A DNA stretch of 6,329 nt from Pseudomonadota bacterium (GCA_023435945.1 JAEZLB010000181.1:1-6329); one strand, 5' to 3'. Positions 1 through 6,284 are shown, counted from the stretch's first letter. Numbers and translations: made by a program. The notes: generated from the sequence alone by a model not told the origin.

Positions 1-1
1 T

Positions 2-160
2 GTCGACATTGTCATCTTCCTTGTGATGATGCCGACGGTCATGATCGCCGCACCGATCGGCGTGAGTGTCAGCCACAAGATGAACGAGCGGACGTTGCAG
101 CTCATCTACGCGATTCTGCTCATTGTCGTTGGCATTGATCTTATGCGGCGCCTCGTGTGA
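2..160 (+). CDS. TauE/SafE-family membrane permease, C-terminal fragment
   Basis: This is the last 52 codons of a gene that enters from the left edge and stops at TGA 158-160. The translation has two hydrophobic segments: residues about 3-20 (from VDIVIFLVMMPTVMIAAP) and about 35-48 (IYAILLIVVGIDLM). A polar turn, SVSHKMNERT, lies between them. The pattern of a small Pro/Gly-rich helix, a His-Lys-Met-x-Glu-Arg-Thr-Leu turn, a final helix with VVG and a basic tail resembles the C-terminus of the TauE/SafE (former DUF81) family. Members of that family are inner-membrane permeases of about 250 residues, associated with export of sulfite or other organosulfur anions. The substrate cannot be assigned from this piece. 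The start, promoter and neighbours lie outside the window. Any small hydrophobic permease C-terminus is an alternative. Confidence 0.72.
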   Translation, partial: VDIVIFLVMMPTVMIAAPIGVSVSHKMNERTLQLIYAILLIVVGIDLMRRLV

Positions 161-190
161 TCGCGGTCATCATTATTAGGGAAGGAATCC

Positions 191-264
191 GCAGGACACG
201 CAGCGACGGCAGGACACGCAGGATCTCTCTCCATGGAGCACCCCCACGATTTCGCTGCGTGTCC
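191..264. repeat. Inverted- and direct-repeat cluster downstream of the permease gene
   Basis: A 13-nt direct repeat, GCAGGACACGCAG, occurs at 191-203 and again at 209-221, a period of 18 nt. The copy GGACACGCAGCG at 194-205 is perfectly complementary to CGCTGCGTGTCC at 253-264, which gives a 12-bp stem. The second copy (212-221) can pair with 255-264 instead, so two alternative stems exist. The loop contains the perfect palindrome CTCCATGGAG at 229-238. The element lies 30 nt after the permease stop and could end or stabilise that transcript, but no T-tract follows it. It more likely belongs to the repeat elements around the transposase remnant. Confidence 0.7.
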
Positions 265-315
265 GGATTGAGACTTCCACAGCCATGCCCGACGCACGCA
301 CCTTGCGACCACGTG

Positions 316-338
316 TGACCGCCATGGATGGCGGAAAT
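316..338 (+). repeat. REP-like repeat, left copy
   Basis: The imperfect palindrome CCGCCATGGATGGCGG (319-334) forms a 7-bp stem (319-325 with 328-334) around a GG loop. TGA stands in front and AAAT behind. The first base coincides with the boundary of the insertion inferred from the split transposase frame. Confidence 0.72.
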
Positions 339-340
339 GG

Positions 341-370
341 TTGCAGGTGAAAGCTCCTGCAACACCTGCA
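341..370. repeat. Alternative hairpins in the BIME-like centre
   Basis: TGCAGGTG (342-349) is complementary to CACCTGCA (363-370), an 8-bp stem. TTGCAGG (341-347) can pair with CCTGCAA (356-362) instead. Both compete with the long stem 353-360/398-405, so the linker between the two REP-like repeats can adopt several folds. Confidence 0.6.
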
Positions 371-392
371 TTTCCCACATCCATGTGGGTCA
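370..392 (-). repeat. REP-like repeat, right copy (inverted)
   Basis: Read on the minus strand this is the same unit as 316-338, with palindrome CCCACATGGATGTGGG (389-374). It has 19 of 23 identical bases. The four differences are two complementary pairs (G-C to C-G and C-G to A-T), so the 7-bp stem is preserved. Confidence 0.72.
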
Positions 393-468
393 GAAACGCA
401 GGAGCACGTTTCAATCAATAGTAGGGCGTGTCGTTTAGTGAGACGAGCGTCTTGCGCGCGTAGGTCAT

Positions 469-483
469 GGCACCTCCTGTGCC
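469..483 (-). promoter_or_regulatory. Shine-Dalgarno in a hairpin loop before the transposase remnant
   Basis: On the minus strand, GGCAC (483-479) pairs with GTGCC (473-469) and the loop is AGGAG (478-474), the core of the Shine-Dalgarno sequence. The hairpin ends directly at the ATG (468-466). A near-consensus ribosome binding site 4 nt from the ATG supports this start. The stem is short (5 bp), so strong repression of translation is not certain. Confidence 0.5.
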
Positions 484-711
484 GCGTTCCTTACGTGCCT
501 ACATATCTACGCCAGTTGGCCGCAGCCGAGTATGCAAATATCCAAATGTTTGGCTAGAAATCGGCGCGTGTCCCAGTGTGATTTTTTGACATCACCTTTC
601 GCTAAAGCGAAGGATCCCGACAGCTTTGTGCTCGCCCATCGGATGGGTGTCATCGCTATCTCAGGAATCGGTTTCATCCAGCGTTAGGGGGGTTGCTTCG
701 ACCGAATCGCA
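484..711. other. Gene-free stretch with clustered small hairpins
   Basis: No convincing coding region lies here. It is the region downstream of the amidohydrolase gene and upstream of the transposase remnant, both on the minus strand. Between 578 and 648 three hairpins follow closely: GTGAT/ATCAC (578-582 with 591-595, 8-nt loop), TTCGCT/AGCGAA (598-603 with 606-611, AA loop) and CCCAT/ATGGG (635-639 with 643-647, CGG loop). The second extends to about 8 bp with one G-T pair and could mark the 3' end of the amidohydrolase transcript. No U-tract follows it in that direction. No clear sigma-70 promoter was recognised. Confidence 0.5.
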
Positions 712-3700
712 TCAGTGATTGAATCCCCCGCTCCCTTTCGGCCACACCTCCTCCAGCGTATACGCATCCCGCAACCGTCCGTTAAACAGAACGTACCGCG
801 TGCGCAACGTGTTGCGGATATCCTCGAGCGGGTTGCCGTCCAAGACCACGAGATCAGCGAGTTTGCCCACGTCCAGTGCGCCGAGATCCCGGTCCAGGCC
901 CAGCAACTCCGCTCCCCTGATCGTGCCCGCGCGAAGGGCGTCGTGCGGCGGCAAGCCCGCAAGGACGAATGCGTGCATCTCCAGATGAGTGCTGAGCCCT
1001 GGGAAATCGCCGTGACCTCCGGTCGCTATTCGCCCGCCTTCGGCAACGAACCGAGTCGTCGATGACTCGAGTGGGCCGGGCCGATACTCGGCAGGCCGCC
1101 CGTTGCGACTGTCGAACCAACCCGTCGATGTGTCATCGGCACGCTGGCGAAGCTTGTTGTAGTCCTCGGGATCGTACAGGCGCTGCCACCGAGTCCACGT
1201 CGAAGCATCGTCCATGCCTTCCACAACGTGCCGTAGCAGACGGCCGTCCGCAACGGGGCCTTGGTTTGACAGAGTCATGCCGCTTTGTACGAGTAAGGCT
1301 CTTACGTCGGAGTACAGCGGGGACGGCTTAATGAAATGGTCATAGCCGGCGTAACCGTCGATCGCGTTCGTGATCAGCATTCTGAATCCATGTCCATGCG
1401 AGGCGATGTTCAGCCCGCGCTCCGCCGCCGCGCGTACCAGCCACCGCCGAGCATTCCTTCGTTCGGCGCCATATTCCTTCAGGAACTTCACACGATAGAT
1501 GTCCGCGTAGCGCGCGACGATTTCCCGTGCGGCATTCATGCTGTCGATGTGCTCCTTGGCGACTATATTGATGCCGGCGCCAGTGTTCATATATCGCGGC
1601 CCCAGCAGATCGCCCACTGCCATTCGATCTTCGTAGGTCATGAAGGCGCGCTCGTAGTCCTGTGGGTCCTTGGAGGTCAATACCCCCAAGGCGAGATTCG
1701 CTTCCTGCGCTCGCATCCGACTATGCAACAGCACGTTCCACCCGATCTTTACATCGTGGTTGTGCATATCGAGCAGTCCCGGGATGACGGTCTTGCCGGT
1801 CAGGTCGAACTGCGCCGCCTCTGCGGGAAGGTCGAGTGTCCCTGCTGAGCCGATTGCCACGATGCGACGGTCTCGCACGAGTACATCACCACGTTCGATG
1901 ACTTCGTCACCGCGCATCGTGATGAGTCGCGCGTTACGCAGGGCCAGGAGACCGGTCGGCAAATCCCGTGGCAACGATACATTCACCTCGTGAGCCTCAG
2001 GCCGGTAGTCCGGTTGCGCCTTGGCGCGCTCCAAATCGTAGATATAGAAGGTGTTACCGAATGAGAACGTGAAACTCCGGCCATCGGCGCTCCATTGCGC
2101 GTAATCCGCGCCTGAGGACCGCCAATTGACTCGGCGTAGACGAGGTGATCGGGTGTCAAACACCACATGCGATGCGCCACCCGGCCTCGCCGGCGGCACG
2201 TCCAAGAGGAACAGCTCCGCATTGCTGAAGAGGATCAGGGCCTGCTTGCCGGTGGGCGACAACAGAATGTCCCGGTTGGAGAACAAATCGCTGCCATCCT
2301 CGTGCATGCGTTTCATGCTGGATGTGTCTAAGCCGCTATATGCGCTCTCGTTCGACCAGAGGGATGGAAACTCGATCTTGAGCAGAACAGCGTCTTTAGC
2401 CGAAGAAGCCTTGCGGGGCGCCGACACACGCCGGGCGACCACAGCATCAGCCGTGTAGTGATAACGCCCTTGCAGTGCAGAGCTGCGTACGAGTTGCTCT
2501 CCCTGCGGCGTCGTGCGCACCTGGAAGCGAGCCGACGACTTATCACCGCCATCGAGCCGGTATTGGCCCTCATCGATCGTCACCGCCGATCCGCCATCGG
2601 TGGGAATCGCGACGATGCGCATCTCCACTTCGGGCAGCGAGCCGTATTTCGTGATCCGACGCTGCTTCACGCCAAGCTGGCTAATCTGTCCAGCGGTCGG
2701 GACCGCCTCCGCGAAGATACGCGCGCCATCGGCTGAGAACGTGAGTTTCCGATACCGCGCAGGTTGGGTCGTGAGGCGTTGCGGCACACACTTGGTGTGA
2801 TCTGCACGGCATCCATCATCGAGGCGCACCCGGTAGACATGCCCCTCCTCGACCGTATCATTCGACCACGTGGAGTAGGCGAGATACGCACCATCAGGCG
2901 ACCAGACCGGATCGCTCTCGACCTGTTTGGAATCCGTCACCCTACGCGCCGTACCGCTCGGCAGTTCCTTGACCCATACGCGATGAAATGCAGTGAATGC
3001 AAGCGTCTTCCCATCGGGCGAGAGGATCGGATACTCGATGCGACGAGCTTGCACGGAAGGACTCTGAGGAATCTCCTGCGGAAAGATTCGCAAGGGTCGC
3101 ATCTTCAGCCGAACATGCGCAGTAAACGGAATCTCGACGGTCTCGCCCATCATGAAGCTCTCGAATGGGCCCTCGGGCGCTGGCAGATTGATTCGCCACA
3201 GCTTGCCTGAGTAGGAAGTGATGAATGCTCCATCAGGCGTGAATGCCGAGCGCGGCATATTGGGAATGTTGCAGTCGGGGCCGACATTCAGCAGGCGTCT
3301 CGCTCTTTTTTTAACCCGGTCGATTAGAACGAGATCCGGCGCGCTTACGTCGTCACGGCAGCCGATGTGCGTATCGTCGTCGAGACGACTGTGATGAACC
3401 GCGAAGCGTCCATCGCGGCTCTCGAAGAGCGGTATCGAGTTTCTTTGAGCTGACGATTCATGGCGCATGATCTCTTCTGGCGCCAAGTACAGATTCCGCT
3501 GCTCCGGGAGCACGCGCCGAGGCTGGCCGCCTGCAACTGGCAGCTGCCACAGCTCCATGAACCCACCTCGATCGCTACCGAACACGACATAGCGTCCATC
3601 GGCTGAGAACTGCGGCGCCTCGTGATACGCAGGACCTTCGGTCAACTGCCGTGCCTCTCCGCCTTGCAACGGCAGCGTAAATATATTGCCGAGCAGCTGG

Positions 3701-3861
3701 AAGGCGATGAGATTGCCATCGGGCGACACGTCCAGGTTCATCCACGTGCCTTCCGTGGTCTGGATGGTGACCTCCTTGAAATCTTCGTCCGCTAACAGCG
3801 GCGGCGACACCGCGGACACGCAGAAACAGACGAACAGGGCATAAGCGATTCGCGCGATCAC
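712..3861 (-). CDS. Secreted beta-propeller/amidohydrolase fusion protein
   Basis: This predicted periplasmic hydrolase has 1049 residues. Start: GTG 3861-3859, preceded at 6 nt by GGAG (complement of 3868-3871). It begins with a Sec signal peptide whose hydrophobic core is residues 5-20 and whose likely cleavage follows LLA24. The frame stays open 93 codons further upstream, but that part runs into the receptor gene and lies ahead of the signal peptide. Residues about 30-620 are WD40/TolB-like (PD40) blades, with SPDG-type turns at 46, 86, 208, 281, 321, 376, 535 and 591. All four cysteines of the mature protein (168, 197, 351, 358) fall in this part and could form disulfides. Residues about 640-1035 are a metal-dependent amidohydrolase domain: PGLLDMHNH (His700, His702), VKFLKEY (Lys792/Lys795), SHGH (822-824), YDH (His842), GGHGD (His950, Asp952) and the family C-terminal motif GKLADLVVLDGNPLEDIRNT. 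Relatives are annotated as imidazolonepropionase-like amidohydrolases; the substrate is unknown. It is probably cotranscribed with the TonB receptor 68 nt upstream, which suggests hydrolysis of an imported compound. Confidence 0.93.
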   Translation of the reverse strand: MIARIAYALFVCFCVSAVSPPLLADEDFKEVTIQTTEGTWMNLDVSPDGNLIAFQLLGNIFTLPLQGGEARQLTEGPAYHEAPQFSADGRYVVFGSDRGGFMELWQLPVAGGQPRRVLPEQRNLYLAPEEIMRHESSAQRNSIPLFESRDGRFAVHHSRLDDDTHIGCRDDVSAPDLVLIDRVKKRARRLLNVGPDCNIPNMPRSAFTPDGAFITSYSGKLWRINLPAPEGPFESFMMGETVEIPFTAHVRLKMRPLRIFPQEIPQSPSVQARRIEYPILSPDGKTLAFTAFHRVWVKELPSGTARRVTDSKQVESDPVWSPDGAYLAYSTWSNDTVEEGHVYRVRLDDGCRADHTKCVPQRLTTQPARYRKLTFSADGARIFAEAVPTAGQISQLGVKQRRITKYGSLPEVEMRIVAIPTDGGSAVTIDEGQYRLDGGDKSSARFQVRTTPQGEQLVRSSALQGRYHYTADAVVARRVSAPRKASSAKDAVLLKIEFPSLWSNESAYSGLDTSSMKRMHEDGSDLFSNRDILLSPTGKQALILFSNAELFLLDVPPARPGGASHVVFDTRSPRLRRVNWRSSGADYAQWSADGRSFTFSFGNTFYIYDLERAKAQPDYRPEAHEVNVSLPRDLPTGLLALRNARLITMRGDEVIERGDVLVRDRRIVAIGSAGTLDLPAEAAQFDLTGKTVIPGLLDMHNHDVKIGWNVLLHSRMRAQEANLALGVLTSKDPQDYERAFMTYEDRMAVGDLLGPRYMNTGAGINIVAKEHIDSMNAAREIVARYADIYRVKFLKEYGAERRNARRWLVRAAAERGLNIASHGHGFRMLITNAIDGYAGYDHFIKPSPLYSDVRALLVQSGMTLSNQGPVADGRLLRHVVEGMDDASTWTRWQRLYDPEDYNKLRQRADDTSTGWFDSRNGRPAEYRPGPLESSTTRFVAEGGRIATGGHGDFPGLSTHLEMHAFVLAGLPPHDALRAGTIRGAELLGLDRDLGALDVGKLADLVVLDGNPLEDIRNTLRTRYVLFNGRLRDAYTLEEVWPKGSGGFNH

Positions 3862-3867
3862 GCTCGA

Positions 3868-3871
3868 CTCC
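3868..3871 (-). promoter_or_regulatory. Ribosome binding site fixing the GTG start of the amidohydrolase
   Basis: GGAG on the minus strand stands 6 nt before GTG 3861. The reading frame continues upstream through the receptor's 3' end. This site and the signal peptide that follows it are the reason for choosing the GTG. Confidence 0.75.
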
Positions 3872-3890
3872 AGTCGGAATGCATTGGAAG

Positions 3891-3916
3891 CGCTCCGGCG
3901 CCTGAGCGCCGGAGCG
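3891..3916. terminator. Strong GC-rich hairpin between receptor and amidohydrolase genes
   Basis: CGCTCCGGCGC (3891-3901) and GCGCCGGAGCG (3906-3916) form a perfect 11-bp stem with the 4-nt loop CTGA. It starts 13 nt after the receptor stop codon and ends about 19 nt before the amidohydrolase ribosome binding site. No U-tract follows on the minus strand, so a full intrinsic terminator is doubtful. It may be a leaky terminator or an RNA-stability hairpin that sets different levels of the two proteins. Confidence 0.6.
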
Positions 3917-3929
3917 AGCCTGCCGAGCG

Positions 3930-6200
3930 CTACCAGCGCGTTCTGACCTGCAACGTCACGAAGCGACCGAGAGGCGACGCATTGACGCCGTCGAAGTTGA
4001 TCCCGAACATGCTCGCAATGAACGGCGGATCGCGATCGAACGCGTTGATCACCGACAGCGTGGCGCTCGGATGGCCGAGCCACTTCGACCAGCCTGGACC
4101 CGCGAGGTCGAACTGAATATTCAGATCGAAGGTCGTCCACGAACCCACTCTCGTCACCGTCGCACGCGTATCGCGATAAGAATCGGTGTGGACGATGTGA
4201 GTGGCCACGCTGAGCGCTCCTCGGGTGAAGGCGATGCTGCCGCGCAGCTTCAGATCCACCGGCTTGTACACGATGTTCAAGAGATCCAACTGCGGCGAGC
4301 CCTCAACCAGCTGCTCCTCGTTTTCGATCAAATGGGTGCCCGACGCGCTGATCGTCCACTGACCATTTGCGGCCGGCATGCGATAGCTCGCGGAGAAGTC
4401 CAGCCCACGCTGGCGCATGCTGGCAAAGTTGGTCATCCGACCATCTGCAATCAGTTTTATCTGATCGAGCGGCAGACCGAAATTGTTGGTGAAGGCCGGG
4501 TGTGACAGCCAGGCGTTGATCATGTCAGCGCTCGGATCGAACGTCACGTATGACGCGTACAAAGGATCAACCGCGGCAACCTCATAGCCTAGATGAGATG
4601 TCAGCAACGGCGATCCGATGCGGTTCTCGTAGTCGATATCGAAGTAGGTCAGCGACGCAGTCAGTCCAGGCCATTGCACCGGGTTGAGGTCCAGCCCCGC
4701 GGTCCACGTCGTCGCCTCCTCCGGCTGCAGATCCGCACCGCTGCCGAAGATGTAGATGGCGTTCAACCCCAGGTCGGCTCCAGCGTAATACGCCGACGGC
4801 CTGACCGCCGCCGGGTTGAGATCCGACAGTAGTGGCGCCTTGAATGAAGTACCGAGGGTGCCGCGAACATTGACGCCCGACAGCGGCGACCAGGCGATGC
4901 CCAGCTTGCCGTTGAACGTGTCGCCGAAATCGCTGTAATCCTCATAGCGGCCCGCGAGAGACACTTCGAGGCGCTCGAACCCTTGCCTCCGGTTGTTCTC
5001 GCCGAACAAGGGCACTACCAATTCCCCGAAGGCGGCATACACATCGCGTTCCAAGGATCCAGCGCCCACGCCTACATTCTTCTCGGTGAACTCTTCCGTG
5101 CGAACCGTCCCACCAAGAGCCAAGCGCATATCGCCCCCAGCTAGCGCCATGGCAGCGCCGTCGAGGATGACTTCACCGGAAACGACCGACGCGTCGTTCA
5201 AGCGCGAGGGTGTGGGAATACCGAGTTGAGTTAGCTTTTCAGCAGTCGTGCTTTGATCGCCCTGTACCGTCGCGCGCATCTGCCATGTGCCGGACAAGTC
5301 GGCGCGAATGCCGACGGACGCACCTAACTGCTCGACCTCCGCTTCGACGCGCTGGGGAACGGCCGGCGATCCGTACAACCTTGTACTGGTTCGCTCACCG
5401 TAGAACAGGCTACTCTCCAAATCGACATCCTCGGTCAGACTCTGAGACAGATCCGCATACACCCCGTGGCGGCGCTGTCCGGGGATGAGCTCCAACTCCG
5501 GCATCATGGGGCCCATCGGAGTGAACTCGCGATCCTCTGTATCCAAGGCGTTCCGGCGAGCGTACTCGTACGTAAGCAGCGCTCGACCGCCCTGCCACGA
5601 GTGCCCGAACGTCTGACCGGCCTTGAGCTCGGAGTGGTCCCCTTGAGTGACAGCTCCGTAACTCAGCAACGTCTCCGCTCCGTCCAGATCCTTGCGCAAT
5701 ATGAAGTTGATCACGCCGCCGATCGCGTCGGAACCATAGAGCGCCGACGCGCCGTCCGTCATCACATCGACCCGTTCGATGGCGCTGAGCGGAATGAGCG
5801 AGATATCGACGTAGTTGCCCACACCAGCGGGCGCGAGCCGGCGCCCGTTCAACAACACCAGCGTGGATGAACCGCCGAGACCGCGCAAATTCGGCCCGAA
5901 TCCGCCACCCACCATGGACCCTTCGCCACCAGCGATAACGCCGAAGGTGTTTTCGCTGAAGCTGTTGAGATTCTGCGTCAGGCTCTGGATGAACTGTTGC
6001 GTGGTGGTGTAGCCGCGCTCCTCGATCTCCTCGCGACTGAAACGCGTGATCGGCGACGATGCGTTCTCTACGCCACGGATGTGCGAGCCAGTAACGACGA
6101 TCTCCTCGAGCGAGACTCGCGCGCTCGGTGGCGGGCTCGCTCCAGGTACTTGTCGGCCGGAATCATCGCCACCCGTGTGGACACTCCAGCGGACACCCAC
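3930..6200 (-). CDS. TonB-dependent outer membrane receptor, possibly 5'-truncated
   Basis: This frame of 756 codons ends in Trp, as outer membrane barrels usually do, and encodes no cysteine. LEEIVVTGSHIRG (31-43) is the TonB-box-like segment at the head of the plug. The plug spans about 48-175, with NLRGLGG (104-110), LLNGRRLA (116-123), VGNYVDISLIPLSAIERV (127-144) and SALYGSDAIGGVINFILRK (152-170). The rest is a 22-strand-type beta-barrel, with segments such as GRYEDYSDFGDTFNGKLG, TSFKAPLLSDLNP and a C-terminal RFVTLQVRTRW. Relatives import siderophores, oligosaccharides, peptides or other large nutrients using TonB-ExbBD energy; the substrate here is unknown. The GTG at 6200 has GGAGAG 6 nt upstream, but no signal peptide or STN domain precedes the plug. 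An in-frame stop lies about 18 codons further up (TAG, near 6256), and no other frame supplies a secretion signal. Without one the protein would not reach the outer membrane. Likely reading: an operon partner of the amidohydrolase whose 5' end was lost next to the transposase. The family call is firm, the functionality is not. Confidence 0.88.
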   Translation of the reverse strand: MGVRWSVHTGGDDSGRQVPGASPPPSARVSLEEIVVTGSHIRGVENASSPITRFSREEIEERGYTTTQQFIQSLTQNLNSFSENTFGVIAGGEGSMVGGGFGPNLRGLGGSSTLVLLNGRRLAPAGVGNYVDISLIPLSAIERVDVMTDGASALYGSDAIGGVINFILRKDLDGAETLLSYGAVTQGDHSELKAGQTFGHSWQGGRALLTYEYARRNALDTEDREFTPMGPMMPELELIPGQRRHGVYADLSQSLTEDVDLESSLFYGERTSTRLYGSPAVPQRVEAEVEQLGASVGIRADLSGTWQMRATVQGDQSTTAEKLTQLGIPTPSRLNDASVVSGEVILDGAAMALAGGDMRLALGGTVRTEEFTEKNVGVGAGSLERDVYAAFGELVVPLFGENNRRQGFERLEVSLAGRYEDYSDFGDTFNGKLGIAWSPLSGVNVRGTLGTSFKAPLLSDLNPAAVRPSAYYAGADLGLNAIYIFGSGADLQPEEATTWTAGLDLNPVQWPGLTASLTYFDIDYENRIGSPLLTSHLGYEVAAVDPLYASYVTFDPSADMINAWLSHPAFTNNFGLPLDQIKLIADGRMTNFASMRQRGLDFSASYRMPAANGQWTISASGTHLIENEEQLVEGSPQLDLLNIVYKPVDLKLRGSIAFTRGALSVATHIVHTDSYRDTRATVTRVGSWTTFDLNIQFDLAGPGWSKWLGHPSATLSVINAFDRDPPFIASMFGINFDGVNASPLGRFVTLQVRTRW

Positions 6201-6206
6201 GTATTT

Positions 6207-6212
6207 CTCTCC
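6207..6212 (-). promoter_or_regulatory. Shine-Dalgarno-like site before the receptor GTG
   Basis: GGAGAG on the minus strand lies 6 nt ahead of GTG 6200. The spacing is good, which supports initiation there despite the missing signal peptide. It may also be fortuitous, because the surrounding sequence looks like transposase leader rather than a native receptor 5' region. Confidence 0.4.
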
Positions 6213-6258
6213 GACATTGGAACAAATCCGCTGACTGACTCCACATCGCGACCACTAC

Positions 6259-6283
6259 GCTGCTCTTCAGATTGGAGAGCAGC
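6259..6283 (+). promoter_or_regulatory. Hairpin sequestering the transposase ribosome binding site
   Basis: GCTGCTCT (6259-6266) is perfectly complementary to AGAGCAGC (6276-6283). The stem can extend inward by a T-G and a C-G pair, leaving the loop AGATT. The Shine-Dalgarno GGAGAG (6274-6279) lies inside the 3' arm and the GTG start is at 6285. Such a fold would keep ribosomes off the transposase start. IS200 is known to limit its transposase by an RBS-occluding hairpin, so the same role is inferred here. Confidence 0.6.
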
Positions 6284-6284
6284 C

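Larger units (their letters stand above)
316..417. mobile_element. BIME-like unit (two inverted REP-like repeats) inserted in the transposase remnant
   Basis: This 102-bp block exactly fills the gap between the Tyr and His codons of the interrupted transposase. It has a 23-bp repeat at 316-338 (+ strand) and an inverted copy at 370-392. The copies share the blocks TGACC, CATGGATG and GGAAAT and differ only in two variable dinucleotides, which are compensatory in the stem. Each repeat folds as a 7-bp stem with a 2-nt loop. The right-hand part holds a further hairpin, GAAACG (393-398) with CGTTTC (407-412). A longer alternative stem pairs GCTCCTGC (353-360) with GCAGGAGC (398-405) around the right repeat. 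The arrangement is that of a bacterial interspersed mosaic element, the usual substrate of RAYT enzymes. The boundaries come from recalled protein homology, and no clear target duplication is seen. Confidence 0.68.
280..468 (-). pseudogene. REP-associated tyrosine transposase-like gene, disrupted 5' remnant
   Basis: Reading leftward from ATG 468 the frame gives MTYARKTLVSLNDTPYY and then TGA (415-417). It is preceded by a strong Shine-Dalgarno AGGAGG (complement of 473-478). In the same frame, after 102 nt, it resumes at 315 with HVVARCVRRAWL (315-280). Together they read as DTPYY + HVVARCVRRAWL. This matches the recalled N-terminus of RAYT/IS200-like Y1 transposases, in which YYHCxSRCVRRAFLCG starts the HUH-nuclease domain. 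The gene is split between the Tyr-Tyr and His codons by the BIME-like unit at 316-417. After Leu (280) the expected Cys-Gly appears only after a frame change, and no later family motif is seen, so the rest is deleted or decayed. A related, apparently unbroken start occurs at 6285 on the other strand (36 of 45 bases identical). The TGA and the missing remainder make a working product very unlikely. Confidence 0.72.

Noticed and set aside
191..412. CRISPR array
   Set aside because: The repeats are few, differ in sequence and orientation, and are palindromes without evenly sized unique spacers. No cas gene is present.
106..414. A minus-strand reading frame of about 100 codons through the repeat cluster
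   Set aside because: It is not a gene in its own right. It starts at the codon after the TGA of the broken transposase, runs through the BIME-like unit and the permease 3' end, and has no ribosome binding site. Only RCVRRAWL and its neighbours in it are of transposase origin.
1336..1848. A 170-codon frame on the plus strand
   Set aside because: It is antisense to the amidohydrolase gene, has no recognisable domain, and is explained by the GC-rich codon bias of the opposite strand. The same holds for plus-strand frames at 2764-3210, 4071-4505 and 5466-5870.
3891..3916. Classical intrinsic terminator on the minus strand
   Set aside because: The stem is strong, but the following bases (CTTCCAATGC) are not a U-tract. 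It is kept only as a hairpin with possible attenuating effect.
3862..4140. A 93-codon upstream extension of the amidohydrolase frame
   Set aside because: It overlaps the receptor gene, reads as Arg-rich out-of-frame sequence, and would place the signal peptide in the middle of the protein. GTG 3861 has its own Shine-Dalgarno and is followed by the signal peptide.
6201..6284. Promoters for the divergent receptor and transposase genes
   Set aside because: TTGGAA at 6217-6222 was considered as a -35 element, but no -10-like hexamer lies at proper distance. No convincing promoter was seen on either strand.
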